NCBI GenBank assembly: GCA_023701245.1 | Contig: JAMPXK010000011.1 | Location: 1 to 57,811, forward strand | DNA: 57,811 bases | Reading direction: 5' to 3' | From: Elusimicrobiales bacterium | GTDB taxonomy: Bacteria > Elusimicrobiota > Elusimicrobia > Elusimicrobiales > UBA9959 | Shown here: positions 19,605 through 27,900 of the stretch, in pieces | Layout: each line of letters starts with the position of its first letter | How positions within the stretch are numbered: the stretch's first letter is position 1 | Notes under the pieces: model-generated | What the model saw: only the letters and a program-made list of their open reading frames with translations | The model's database searches: none | What the model was told of the DNA's origin: nothing | Position numbers and translations under genes: made by a program

Positions 19605-21053
19605 TTAAAACCTCAGCAGGCCGGCGTCTTTGAGCAGTTTGGCGGAGAACTCCAGGTCTATCTTGCGCCCGCCGAACAGCGAACTGGTATAGACGCGCTC
19701 GAAATTGAGCCTGTCGGTGGCCGTATCCATGGTGACGCCCAGCCGCGAGGAGAAATCCCCCGCGTTGAGGATGTCGCCGCTGTCGAAAAGCACGTAATCG
19801 GAAGCCTGTATCCAGGTATTGTCCGCGTCGGAATAGGTGTTGCGCGTAACGGTATGGAACACGTCCTCGCCGCCGGGATAGGTCACCAGGCCGGCGGGCG
19901 CGGCGCCGCCCAGGTAGGTCAGTTCCCCGATCTGCACGGTATTGTCCGCGTTGGCGTCCGTGTAGCCCCACAGCCTGCGCCCCAGGCCGCCGTTCTCGGC
20001 CGCCTGGTCGGGGCCGGCGGCGTAAACCGCGTAATCGGTGAAGAAATGCGTCCACTCGGAAGGGCTGCCGGCGTTGTCGGGCACCATCTTGCCGCCGGAG
20101 GCGTCTTCGGTGACCTTGTCCAGGGTATTGGACATCACGCTGTTCATGGCCGTCAGCTGCCACTGCGGCGCGGAGGCGCCGACGGCGCTGGTCATGTTGC
20201 GCGTGGCCAGCGACAGGTCCGAGGGCAGCGCGCTGTCGAAAGTGAACAGCATCTTGCCGAAATCGAAGCGGGACTGGCGGGTATTGAGCACTACGTACTT
20301 GAACTGGTTGGCGGCCGGGCGGATGACGTATTCTTCCATGCGCACCCGGTTGCCGAAAGCGTCTATGGCCACCTTGCGGCTCTGGAACTCGGCGGACTGC
20401 AGTTCCTCCTGGGCGCGGGAGATCACGTCTTCCTTGGAAATTTCGTTATAGATCTCGTTGCGGGCCTGCTGCACCGGGTCGCCCACGGCGGAATTCATGT
20501 CGCCGGGCTGGTTGGGGTTGTCCGAAGGCTGGCGCATGCGCCCGCCGGCGGGGATCTCCGCGTACTGGCCTTCGCGCACCAGGTTGGAGTTGCCCTTGGC
20601 GTCCCCGGTAAGTACGGACCCGTCGTAAACTTCCACGCGGCTGTTGCCTTCGGCGTCGGAGGCCACCATGAAGTCCGTGCCGCGTACGGCGCAGACGGCC
20701 GACGGGGTGCGGACTTCGAACTTCTTGGAGAATTTCTTGACCCAGGAGCGGACCCGGCCGAAGTAGAGTCCCAGCGTCACGGCTTCTTTGCCCTCCGCGG
20801 TCAGGCGGAAGGAGGTTATGGGAGCCAGCTTCACCCTGGACCCGTCGTCCATAAGGATCTCTACGGTGGAGGCCCGCCCGGTGCGCAGTTCGTCGCCGCT
20901 GGCCAGGCGCACCTTGTCGTCGGAATAAAGGCGGGACCAGTCCTGTTCCCCGTTCTTTTTATGGTCCACTTCACCGCGCCAGGAGTCTATATAGGCGGCC
21001 CTGGCGGGCATTAAAGTCAAAAGAAGCAGCGCTGAAACAAGCAGTTGTTTCAT
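19605..21053 (-). CDS. Secreted FecR-domain protein (copy B)
   Basis: This 482-aa protein begins with a signal peptide (MKQLLVSALLLLTLMPARA), with AAGGAG 8 nt before the ATG. A FecR domain covers about 20-190, with DELRTGRASTVEILMDDGSRVKLA and the hallmark FEVRTPSAVCAVRGTDFMV. Classical FecR is a membrane-spanning anti-sigma regulator; here there is no membrane helix or cytoplasmic anti-sigma domain, and no sigma-factor gene nearby. A structural or ligand-binding role outside the inner membrane is more likely. A conserved central block (DAFGxRVRxEEYxxRPA) is shared with copy A. A calcium-loop-like DANADNTVQIGEL occurs at about 375. It is the first gene of operon II, behind the promoter at 21132-21160. 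Confidence 0.8.
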   Translation of the reverse strand: MKQLLVSALLLLTLMPARAAYIDSWRGEVDHKKNGEQDWSRLYSDDKVRLASGDELRTGRASTVEILMDDGSRVKLAPITSFRLTAEGKEAVTLGLYFGRVRSWVKKFSKKFEVRTPSAVCAVRGTDFMVASDAEGNSRVEVYDGSVLTGDAKGNSNLVREGQYAEIPAGGRMRQPSDNPNQPGDMNSAVGDPVQQARNEIYNEISKEDVISRAQEELQSAEFQSRKVAIDAFGNRVRMEEYVIRPAANQFKYVVLNTRQSRFDFGKMLFTFDSALPSDLSLATRNMTSAVGASAPQWQLTAMNSVMSNTLDKVTEDASGGKMVPDNAGSPSEWTHFFTDYAVYAAGPDQAAENGGLGRRLWGYTDANADNTVQIGELTYLGGAAPAGLVTYPGGEDVFHTVTRNTYSDADNTWIQASDYVLFDSGDILNAGDFSSRLGVTMDTATDRLNFERVYTSSLFGGRKIDLEFSAKLLKDAGLLRF

Positions 21054-21087
21054 AATAGGAACTCCTTGGAGAACGGAACCTCTCCTA

Positions 21088-21104
21088 CCCCCCGCAAAAT
21101 CGGG
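21088..21104 (-). promoter_or_regulatory. Leader motif shared with operon I (CCCGATTT-NN-GGGGGG type)
   Basis: On the minus strand the leader of operon II contains CCCGATTTTGCGGGGGG, 34 nt before the FecR B start. A near-identical element (CCCGATTTCAGGGGGG) lies in the leader of operon I at 29995-30010. It could pair CCC with GGG around a T-rich loop. Its role is unknown. Confidence 0.4.
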
Positions 21105-21155
21105 TAAAAAAAGCAAAAAAACTACCCCCTCATCATAATATAATGAGGGGGTAGT
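21104..21155 (-). terminator. Rho-independent terminator of operon I, overlapping the operon II promoter
   Basis: A perfect 13-bp inverted repeat, ACTACCCCCTCAT (21121-21133) with 21143-21155 and a 9-nt AT loop, is followed on the minus strand by a T-run broken by one GC. It lies 26 nt after the FecR A stop. Confidence 0.85.
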
Positions 21156-21160
21156 GTCAA
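21132..21160 (-). promoter_or_regulatory. Promoter of operon II (FecR B, barrel B, giant B, PorV B)
   Basis: On the minus strand, consensus TTGACA (21160-21155) and TATGAT (21137-21132) are separated by exactly 17 nt. The spacer is one arm of the 13-bp terminator palindrome and the -10 box covers loop and second arm. Transcription would start near 21125. Confidence 0.6.
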
Positions 21161-21180
21161 CGTAACAGAGAATACGCGTT

Positions 21181-22800
21181 TTAATCCAGGGTAAAGCTGT
21201 CCGCGGTGGTAGTAGCGTCCCGCTTCTGGGTCAGGATCTCAGGGGCGAACAGCACGTCTATATTGCGCCCCTGGAACAGCGAGGACTCCACCACCAATTC
21301 CAGGTTGAAACTGCCTTCCGCCAGGAAGGTGGCGGAGTTGGGATTACCGGGGATGCCCAGCACCTCGCCGTCGTTAGAAACCAGGATCTTGCGGGAAACC
21401 ACGGTGGAACCGTCCGCGTAAGTGGTACCGACGCTATAATCCGCCTTGCCGGGGCCGCTCGGATACGAGACAACCGGGTCACTGGGATTGACCGTGGCAT
21501 CAATTGACCCGCCATATATCCCGGCCTTGTCCACCAAAGCGGCCGTGTAGCCGTCAGAGACATCGGTGACATTGGTCGGGTCCAGTGTTATCTGCTCCAA
21601 AGTAGTCAACGTCCCTGCGTTGTTCACCACTTTCTGCGTCCAGGTGAATTGCCCGGCCGTGGTCGAGTTATAGTCCTGTATTTGCTGGAACTGTGTGCGC
21701 TCCCCGCCGGGCACGCCTGGGCCGGACAGGATCTGCTTATAATCTATGGACCCCGGGTAATACCTGGTGGCGGCCACGCCGCCGTTATAGCCGGCAAAGT
21801 TGATGGCCACCGGGGCGGTGAAGTCTATGGTTTCCTTGATGCTGTCCACCGTGTTGGTCATGTAAACTTCGAAATATTTCATCCAGTTGGAAGGAGCCGT
21901 GGCTGACAGGTACATTCCGTCTATGATGGCTCCCACCTGGCTGATGTCGTCGGGGATGTCGGAGTTGAAGCGTTCTATCAGGTGGCCCCAGTCCAGGCGG
22001 TCGCTTTCGGCGCGGCGGCTGAGGAACAGGATCTTGAACTCGTCGTCGGCGGGCCGCAGCAGGTACTCTTCCAGGCGCACGCGGCGGCCGAAAGCGTCTA
22101 CGGAATCCTTGCCCAGCTGGGCCTCGTTGGCCTTCAGCTCGCGGTTGCGCAGTTCTTCCAGCATGGTGCGGGTGCGCTCGCGGGCGCTTTCCAGGCGCAC
22201 CGCCATGGGGCGCGCGGCCTGGCCGGCGCGCTCATCCTTGAGCGAGACCATCTCCGGCCTGGACATGCCGTCCATCCCTATCTTTATGCGCTCTTCCGAA
22301 GACACCACGGCCGTCTTGCCTTTGGAGTCGTTCACCTCCACCAGGCCTTCCGACACGTTCATCTCGGTGGCGCCGTCCTTGCCCACCTCTATCTCGAACT
22401 CGGTGCCGCGCACGGCGCAGACGGCGGCCGGGGTACGCACCTCGAAGCGGCTGGAAAAATAACCGGCCACGGCGGCCTTCAGCTTGCCGGCCATCAGGCG
22501 GAAGCCGGCTTTCTTGCGCGTGGTCTCTTCCACCCCGAACAAGCTGTTGTTGGCCAGCTGGAAGCGCGTGCCGTCGGACAGCACCACGCCGGCCTTGGAA
22601 TCCTTGGCGGTGCGGATCTCCGCCCCGGGCCGGACCCGCACGGTCTCGTTCACTTTGATCCAGGCCGCGGCCTTGGAAGGCCTGGCTTCCACCTGGCCCT
22701 CGGGGACCAGCAGCATCTCCTGGGGGGCGGCGCCGCTGGGGGCGGCGCCGCGGGGCGCGGCGGCCAGGACCAGGACGGCAAGAAGTTTAAGCGTTCTCAT
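21181..22800 (-). CDS. Secreted FecR-domain protein (copy A)
   Basis: This 539-aa paralogue of the 19605-21053 product has a signal peptide (residues 1 to about 20). The FecR domain has RPGAEIRTAKDSKAGVVLSD and FEVRTPAAVCAVRGTEFEI, with a second block VDAFGRRVRLEEYLLRPA that matches copy B. The ATG at 22800 is chosen because GGAGG lies 8 nt upstream. That site sits within the last codons of barrel A, whose stop codon is 2 nt before this start, so the two genes are tightly coupled. Between the blocks a charged helical segment (about 190-240) could form a coiled coil. The last 250 residues have no recognisable domain. It is the last gene of operon I, followed by the palindromic terminator. Confidence 0.8.
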   Translation of the reverse strand: MRTLKLLAVLVLAAAPRGAAPSGAAPQEMLLVPEGQVEARPSKAAAWIKVNETVRVRPGAEIRTAKDSKAGVVLSDGTRFQLANNSLFGVEETTRKKAGFRLMAGKLKAAVAGYFSSRFEVRTPAAVCAVRGTEFEIEVGKDGATEMNVSEGLVEVNDSKGKTAVVSSEERIKIGMDGMSRPEMVSLKDERAGQAARPMAVRLESARERTRTMLEELRNRELKANEAQLGKDSVDAFGRRVRLEEYLLRPADDEFKILFLSRRAESDRLDWGHLIERFNSDIPDDISQVGAIIDGMYLSATAPSNWMKYFEVYMTNTVDSIKETIDFTAPVAINFAGYNGGVAATRYYPGSIDYKQILSGPGVPGGERTQFQQIQDYNSTTAGQFTWTQKVVNNAGTLTTLEQITLDPTNVTDVSDGYTAALVDKAGIYGGSIDATVNPSDPVVSYPSGPGKADYSVGTTYADGSTVVSRKILVSNDGEVLGIPGNPNSATFLAEGSFNLELVVESSLFQGRNIDVLFAPEILTQKRDATTTADSFTLD

Positions 22801-22802
22801 AA

Positions 22803-24026
22803 TTAAAACCTCCACTCCATGCCGGCGAAATAGGACGAACTGTCGTAATTGTACCGGTAGACCTGCTCGTAGCGGTTATTGGACCGGGAAGCGGCCCAGG
22901 TGCCCTGCACTTTTACGTCCAGCGAACGCGCCAGCGGGTAGGCGGCCTCCGCGGTGAAGCTGCTGGAGTATTGCGCCAGTTTTTTGGACGTGTAGGAACC
23001 GTCGCCCCTCTGCGCCAGGCGCTCGGTGTAGCCGCGCACGGCGAAGTCGTAGTTAAAGCGCGTTATCAGGCCCGTGCCTATGAAGGTGAACTGCGCGCTG
23101 GGCGACAGGCGGACCTCGGTGTAATCGTAGAAGCCCCGGATGAACTTCAGGTGGGCCGGGTCGGTGTCGAGGTGGCTCTGGTTGGAGATGAGGTTGGCCA
23201 GGCTCAGCCCGGCGCCCAGCACGGGGCGCACACCCCCCAGCGCCTGGATGTCGTTATAGCGCTTGGACAAGCCCAGGTTCAGCGCCTGGTAATAGTCAGA
23301 CCGCTTGGAAGAAAGGTAGCGCCCCTCGGAATTTATCACTTTCTGGTCCTGGTAATCTATCATCGCCAGCGAGAACAGGAAGTCCGCCTTCTTGAAGTTC
23401 GGCAGGTCCAGCTCCGTGGCGTAACTGAACTGGTTGGTAAGGGTATCCAGCACCCGGGTGCCGGGGTTGGGCGCGGCAAGTTCCTGGCCGTACTGGCTGG
23501 CGAGCGACTTGAAGCGCGTATAGCGGGTGTAATAGGCGTCCCAGGACAGCTGCCAGGTCCACGGGATGCCCAGGCCCAGGCGCGTCTTGCGCTCCAGGGT
23601 AACGCCGGCCTCGTAACGCATGAAGTCGTAGAGGCCTTCCCCCCACTTCTCGTCCTTGGTCTCGCGGAACAGCTGGTTCTTGACGGCCGCGCGGGGCTTC
23701 AGCGAGTAGCCGCCCTCGTAGCGGCGGATCAGTTTGAACCCCAGCGAATTGTCCAGGCTCTGCTGGAACAGCGTGCCGCCGCCGGCCAGTTCGTTGACCT
23801 GCTTGAAGCCGGTGTAGACCGAGCGCAGGCTGGCGAAAAAACCGGCGCTGGGAGAATAGCTCCTGGCCAGCTGGGCGTCCAGCACCCCGTAGCCGTTGAA
23901 GGCCCCGGACTGCCCGCCGAAGAAGTACTGCCCCCCGAAGAGGTCCAGCTTCCCCATAAGTTTATAATTCCCGGCGTCGGCCGCGGCCGGCGCCAGGAGC
24001 AGTAAAGCCGCGATAAGTTTTTTCAA
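22803..24026 (-). CDS. Predicted outer-membrane beta-barrel of an unrecognised family (copy A)
   Basis: This 407-aa protein has a signal peptide (to about PAAADA) and the same aromatic-rich strand pattern, internal NELAGGG, ETKDEKWGEGLYD and C-terminal NRYEQVYRYNYDSSSYFAGM-then-EWRF end as copy B. The start codon is TTG at 24026, with GGGGAG 6 nt upstream and a good lipid-free signal peptide immediately after. It lies 21 nt after PorV A and is followed 2 nt later by FecR A. Fixed pairing with a FecR gene in both copies, though in opposite order, suggests the two products form one envelope complex. No family is recognised; barrel topology is inferred. Confidence 0.75.
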   Translation of the reverse strand: MKKLIAALLLLAPAAADAGNYKLMGKLDLFGGQYFFGGQSGAFNGYGVLDAQLARSYSPSAGFFASLRSVYTGFKQVNELAGGGTLFQQSLDNSLGFKLIRRYEGGYSLKPRAAVKNQLFRETKDEKWGEGLYDFMRYEAGVTLERKTRLGLGIPWTWQLSWDAYYTRYTRFKSLASQYGQELAAPNPGTRVLDTLTNQFSYATELDLPNFKKADFLFSLAMIDYQDQKVINSEGRYLSSKRSDYYQALNLGLSKRYNDIQALGGVRPVLGAGLSLANLISNQSHLDTDPAHLKFIRGFYDYTEVRLSPSAQFTFIGTGLITRFNYDFAVRGYTERLAQRGDGSYTSKKLAQYSSSFTAEAAYPLARSLDVKVQGTWAASRSNNRYEQVYRYNYDSSSYFAGMEWRF

Positions 24027-24047
24027 GTCGGTCTCCCCGTGTTGCGT

Positions 24048-24953
24048 TTAGAAAGTAAAGCCCAGCGTCATCCTGTGCGTATCGCCCAGGTCCCCGAAGG
24101 GCACATAGGCGTAGTCGAAAGCGAAACTGTCGAACTTCAGCCCCAGGCCGGCGGCGAAACCGGCCAGGCCTCCCAGCTCGTCGCGGCTGCGGCCCACCTG
24201 GTAGCCGGCGCGGAAATCCAGCAGTTTATTGAACGCGTACTCCGCCCCCAGGTCCAGGTACATCAGCTCGTCGTTGGCCAGCCAGTCCAGGTCGGCCGCG
24301 GCGGCCAGCTTGCCGCCGAAGAACCGCGTGGAAGCGCCGCCCTTGAAAGTAAGAGGCAGTTTATCGGGGCCTATCTTGCCGCCCAGGTTCTGCACCACGA
24401 AAGCCGCGGTCCAGTCCTTGCTGAGGGCGTAGGAAGAGCCCAGGTCCAGGGCCAGGGCCCGGTCGCTCTGGGTGTCGAGCTTCTGCTCTATGTACTTCAG
24501 GCTGGCGCCCGCCGCCAGACCGGGCATCACTTCCGCCCGGGCGTAGGAAAAACTGACGGCCGTATTGTTGTTGCTGAACTTGGACAGGGGACTGTCCGTG
24601 TCGTCGGTGCGCTTCTCTATGTCGGACACGGTCAGGTAGTTCACACCCGCGCCCAGCACACCCATATCCTCGCCCAGCGGGGCGGCGTAGCCCAGGAAGC
24701 CCTGGGACTGGTCTATGAAGAGCATGTTGTAGCTGGCGCTTAGGTTGCGCTGCTTAAGGGCCGCCAGGCGCGCCGGGTTCCAGGCGATGGCGCCCGCCCC
24801 TTCGGTAAGCGAACTGGCAGCCGAGCCGAGGGCCAGTTCCCTGGCCCCCACCCCCACCTTGAGGAAACTCGCGCCGGTAGTGCCCACGCCGGCGGCCTGC
24901 GCCGCCCCCGCGCCCAGCATTAAAGCCGCTGAAAGCCATATTTTATAGTTCAT
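24048..24953 (-). CDS. PorV/PorQ-family outer-membrane barrel (copy A)
   Basis: This 301-aa protein has a signal peptide (residues 1-20). The family N-terminus follows: GVGTTGASFLKVGVGARELALGSAASSLTEGAGAIAWNPARLA. Beta-strand repeats then lead to the C-terminal FAFDYAYVPFGDLGDTHRMTLGFTF block, which copy B shares as DYAFLPFGDLGSIHRFGF. The gene begins 25 nt after giant A, with AGGAG about 6 nt before the ATG. In type IX systems PorV shuttles C-terminal-domain cargo at the outer membrane; here the adjacent giant protein would be the natural cargo. This is inferred from gene order, as no SprA or sortase gene is in the window. Confidence 0.85.
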   Translation of the reverse strand: MNYKIWLSAALMLGAGAAQAAGVGTTGASFLKVGVGARELALGSAASSLTEGAGAIAWNPARLAALKQRNLSASYNMLFIDQSQGFLGYAAPLGEDMGVLGAGVNYLTVSDIEKRTDDTDSPLSKFSNNNTAVSFSYARAEVMPGLAAGASLKYIEQKLDTQSDRALALDLGSSYALSKDWTAAFVVQNLGGKIGPDKLPLTFKGGASTRFFGGKLAAAADLDWLANDELMYLDLGAEYAFNKLLDFRAGYQVGRSRDELGGLAGFAAGLGLKFDSFAFDYAYVPFGDLGDTHRMTLGFTF

Positions 24954-24978
24954 AGTCTCTCCTCAGTTTTAACCAGGC

Positions 24979-27900
24979 CTACTTTATGACGGCCATCTTG
25001 AAGGTGGCGTTCTCGCGGCTGGGCTTCTTGCCGCTAAGTTCCACCACGCCGTAATAGACGCCGTTGGCCACTTCCTGGCCGCCGGCATTGTGGCCGTCCC
25101 AGCCGAAGTAATTGTACTTGCCGCCTTCGCAGTTGCTGGCCAGGTCCTTCACCAGTTCGCCCGCCAGCGTGTAGATGCGGATATGGCAGGGCCCGCCGTT
25201 GGCGGCCGGCACTTCCACGTGGATCACCGTGCCGTTGGTGGTGGCGTCCAGCGCCGCGCCGTGGCTGTTGGCTATCGGCTTGCTCTTGAGGTTGAAGGGG
25301 TTGGGGTAGTTGAACACCTTCAGCTTGGTCCCGGAGAACGTATTGCCGGCCACCGACGGGCGGATAACGGCGAACGTGCCGGAAGAGGCGCTGCCGGCGG
25401 CCTGCGGGCGCACCACGTACTGGCGCCCGTCGAAGCTGTTGACCTGCACGGTGCCGGGCTTGGCCAGCACCGAGGCCAGGTTCTTGAGCTTCACTTTCAC
25501 CGTGCCCTTGAGCGGGTTCACGGTGGCCACGCCGGGCACGTCCTCCCACTTGGAGGTGGCGGTGCTGTAGCGCGCCACGGAAAGGTCCGTCAGGTCAGCG
25601 GTGGTCTTGTCGTAGGCCAGCGTCAGTTCTATGGACTTGTCCTCGTTGGAGGTTACGCTGGAGAGCGCCACCGTGTAGAGGTTGCCGGCGAAGGCGTCGG
25701 CGCCCAGCGCGGCCACTTTGTCGGCCACGGAAGCGTCGTTCTTGTCCTCGCCCTTGAAGGTGCAGGTGGGCACCGCCCCGGTGGACACGGGCAGCACGGC
25801 GCCGGGCGGGAACATGATGGCCGACGGGTCGTCGCCGCTGTTGTCCATGGCGGCCTCGTTGCCGCGGCGGCCTTTCTCGTCCTCGGTATCGTCGCCTATT
25901 ATCAGGTCGTCTATCTGCTGCTCGGCGTTGCCCTTATAGCTCTTGCCGAAGAGCAGTTCGCGCACCACGGTGCGGCCCGAGTAGGACTGGGCCGCGCCCT
26001 GCAGCACGTAGGTCACCCCGCTGGCCAGGGCGGAGAGCGGGATCTTGCCGCTCAGTTCGCCGCTGGAGAGGTTGGTCATGGTGACGGTGGACACGTTGGC
26101 GGGGTCCAGCGGGGAAGGCCCGTAAATGACGTTGCCGGTCTTGAAGTCCGACGGGTTCAGCACGGTGAACTCGTAGTACTCGGCGCCTTTCTTGGCGAAG
26201 ACTTCTATATCCAGCGGCTTGGGCAGCATGGTGAAGTCCTTGCCGGAGGTAAGGCCGTCTACGGCCGTGAACGCCTGGTTCAAGGTGTACTTGCCCGGCA
26301 CCTTAAGGAACAGTTTATAGACGTTATTGGGGATCAGGCCGGTAAGGCGGTACGTGCCGTCGGCGCCGGTGCGCGTCTTTATGAGCGGCAGCGGGGCCGC
26401 GGGGTTGTTGCCGTTGTAGGTGTCGTTATAGGCGTATATCAGCGCGCCCGGCTGCACCTTGGCGAAAGGCAGCTTCTGCGAATACACCGTACCGGAAACC
26501 GAGCCGCCGGCGGCGGTCAGCTGGATGTTCTGGGTATAGACATTGCTGCCTACCAGGTCCTTTTCCGCGTCGGCCAGCGCGTAGCCCTCGGCGGAAATCT
26601 TCAGGCGCACGTTTCCGGGCGGCAGGCCCTCGAACTTGTAGACGCCGGTAGAGTCGGTCACCACGGAGCGCGGGTCTATAGCCTCGCCCACCAGCGACAC
26701 GGCCACATTGGACAGCCGCACAGCCGTATTGGTAGTGGTCACCACGCCGGTCAGGGTTGCGCCGGCGCCTACCGCGTCGTCCAGGTTAATGGACAGGGTA
26801 GTGGTGGAGCCGTTCACCCCCAGGCAGGTCCTGGTCTGGTACGGCGGGTAATTGGGAGTAGTCACCACGGCGGTGTAGCAGGCGGAAGGCGCCACGCCGC
26901 GTATTTCATACGCGTAATACGGGGCCTCGGCCAGCATGTCCCTGAACTGGGCGTAGCCCTGGGCGAAAGTACCCATGAAAGCGCCTGTGAGTTCTTTTTG
27001 GGCTATGAACTCCATCGGGGGCACCACCAGACCTGCGGCCTTAAAGGCGCCGGCGGAGTCGTACAGGGTCACTACCGGCAGGAAACGCAGGAAGGCTTCA
27101 AAGTCGCCGCCGAGCGCGTCGTAATCCGACTGTCTGAAGAAGTTGGTGGCGGTCACATGACCTGTAATAGTGGCATTACCCCGGCTGGCCATGGTGACCG
27201 CGGGGTTGAGGTTCACCAGCACGCCGCTGGAGAAACCCATGCTATAGGCGGGTTTTACAAGCGCGTTGGCGCGGGAAGTGTCTACTATAACGTTCTTGCT
27301 GGAGGTGAGCAGCGAGAAGTGAGGGTAAGGCATGTCCGGCTGCGGACCGGCGGACATGTCGCCGAAGTCCCCGGCGCGCATCAGGTAGAAGTCATACACG
27401 GAAGGCGACGGGATGGCCAGGGCGCAGAAGCCGGGCGGCTGGCCGGGGCCGCAGGCGCCGTTTTCGTCTCCGGGCACGGTGCCGGTGGAATAGCGGAACT
27501 TCAGCTGGTCGTCCTTGCCGGCCAGCATGTTCATTATGGTTTCGCCCTTAAGAATGGTGCCGGCGGGCAGCGGGATAACCTTGAAGCCTATCACAGTGTC
27601 CTGGTTGCCTGTGGATATCCTCACGCTGGGGTCCGGGGTCAGGGCCGGGTTAAAGCCTATTCCCACGTAAGTGCCAGCGACCAAATTGACGTTGACCGTG
27701 GAGGTGCTGCCCGCAAAAACTGTGACGATAGGCGCTGGCGACGGCATGGCGTAGTTGAAAGCCGTGCTGCTGTCGCCGCTGGCGTTCACCCGTATTCGGT
27801 TGACGCCGGCCAGCGCGTCGGTCACGGCAAAAGTGCCGTCTTTCTGCACCTGGGTGCCGGTCCAGCCTGTCTCATTGTCTATATCCACCCAGATGTACTG

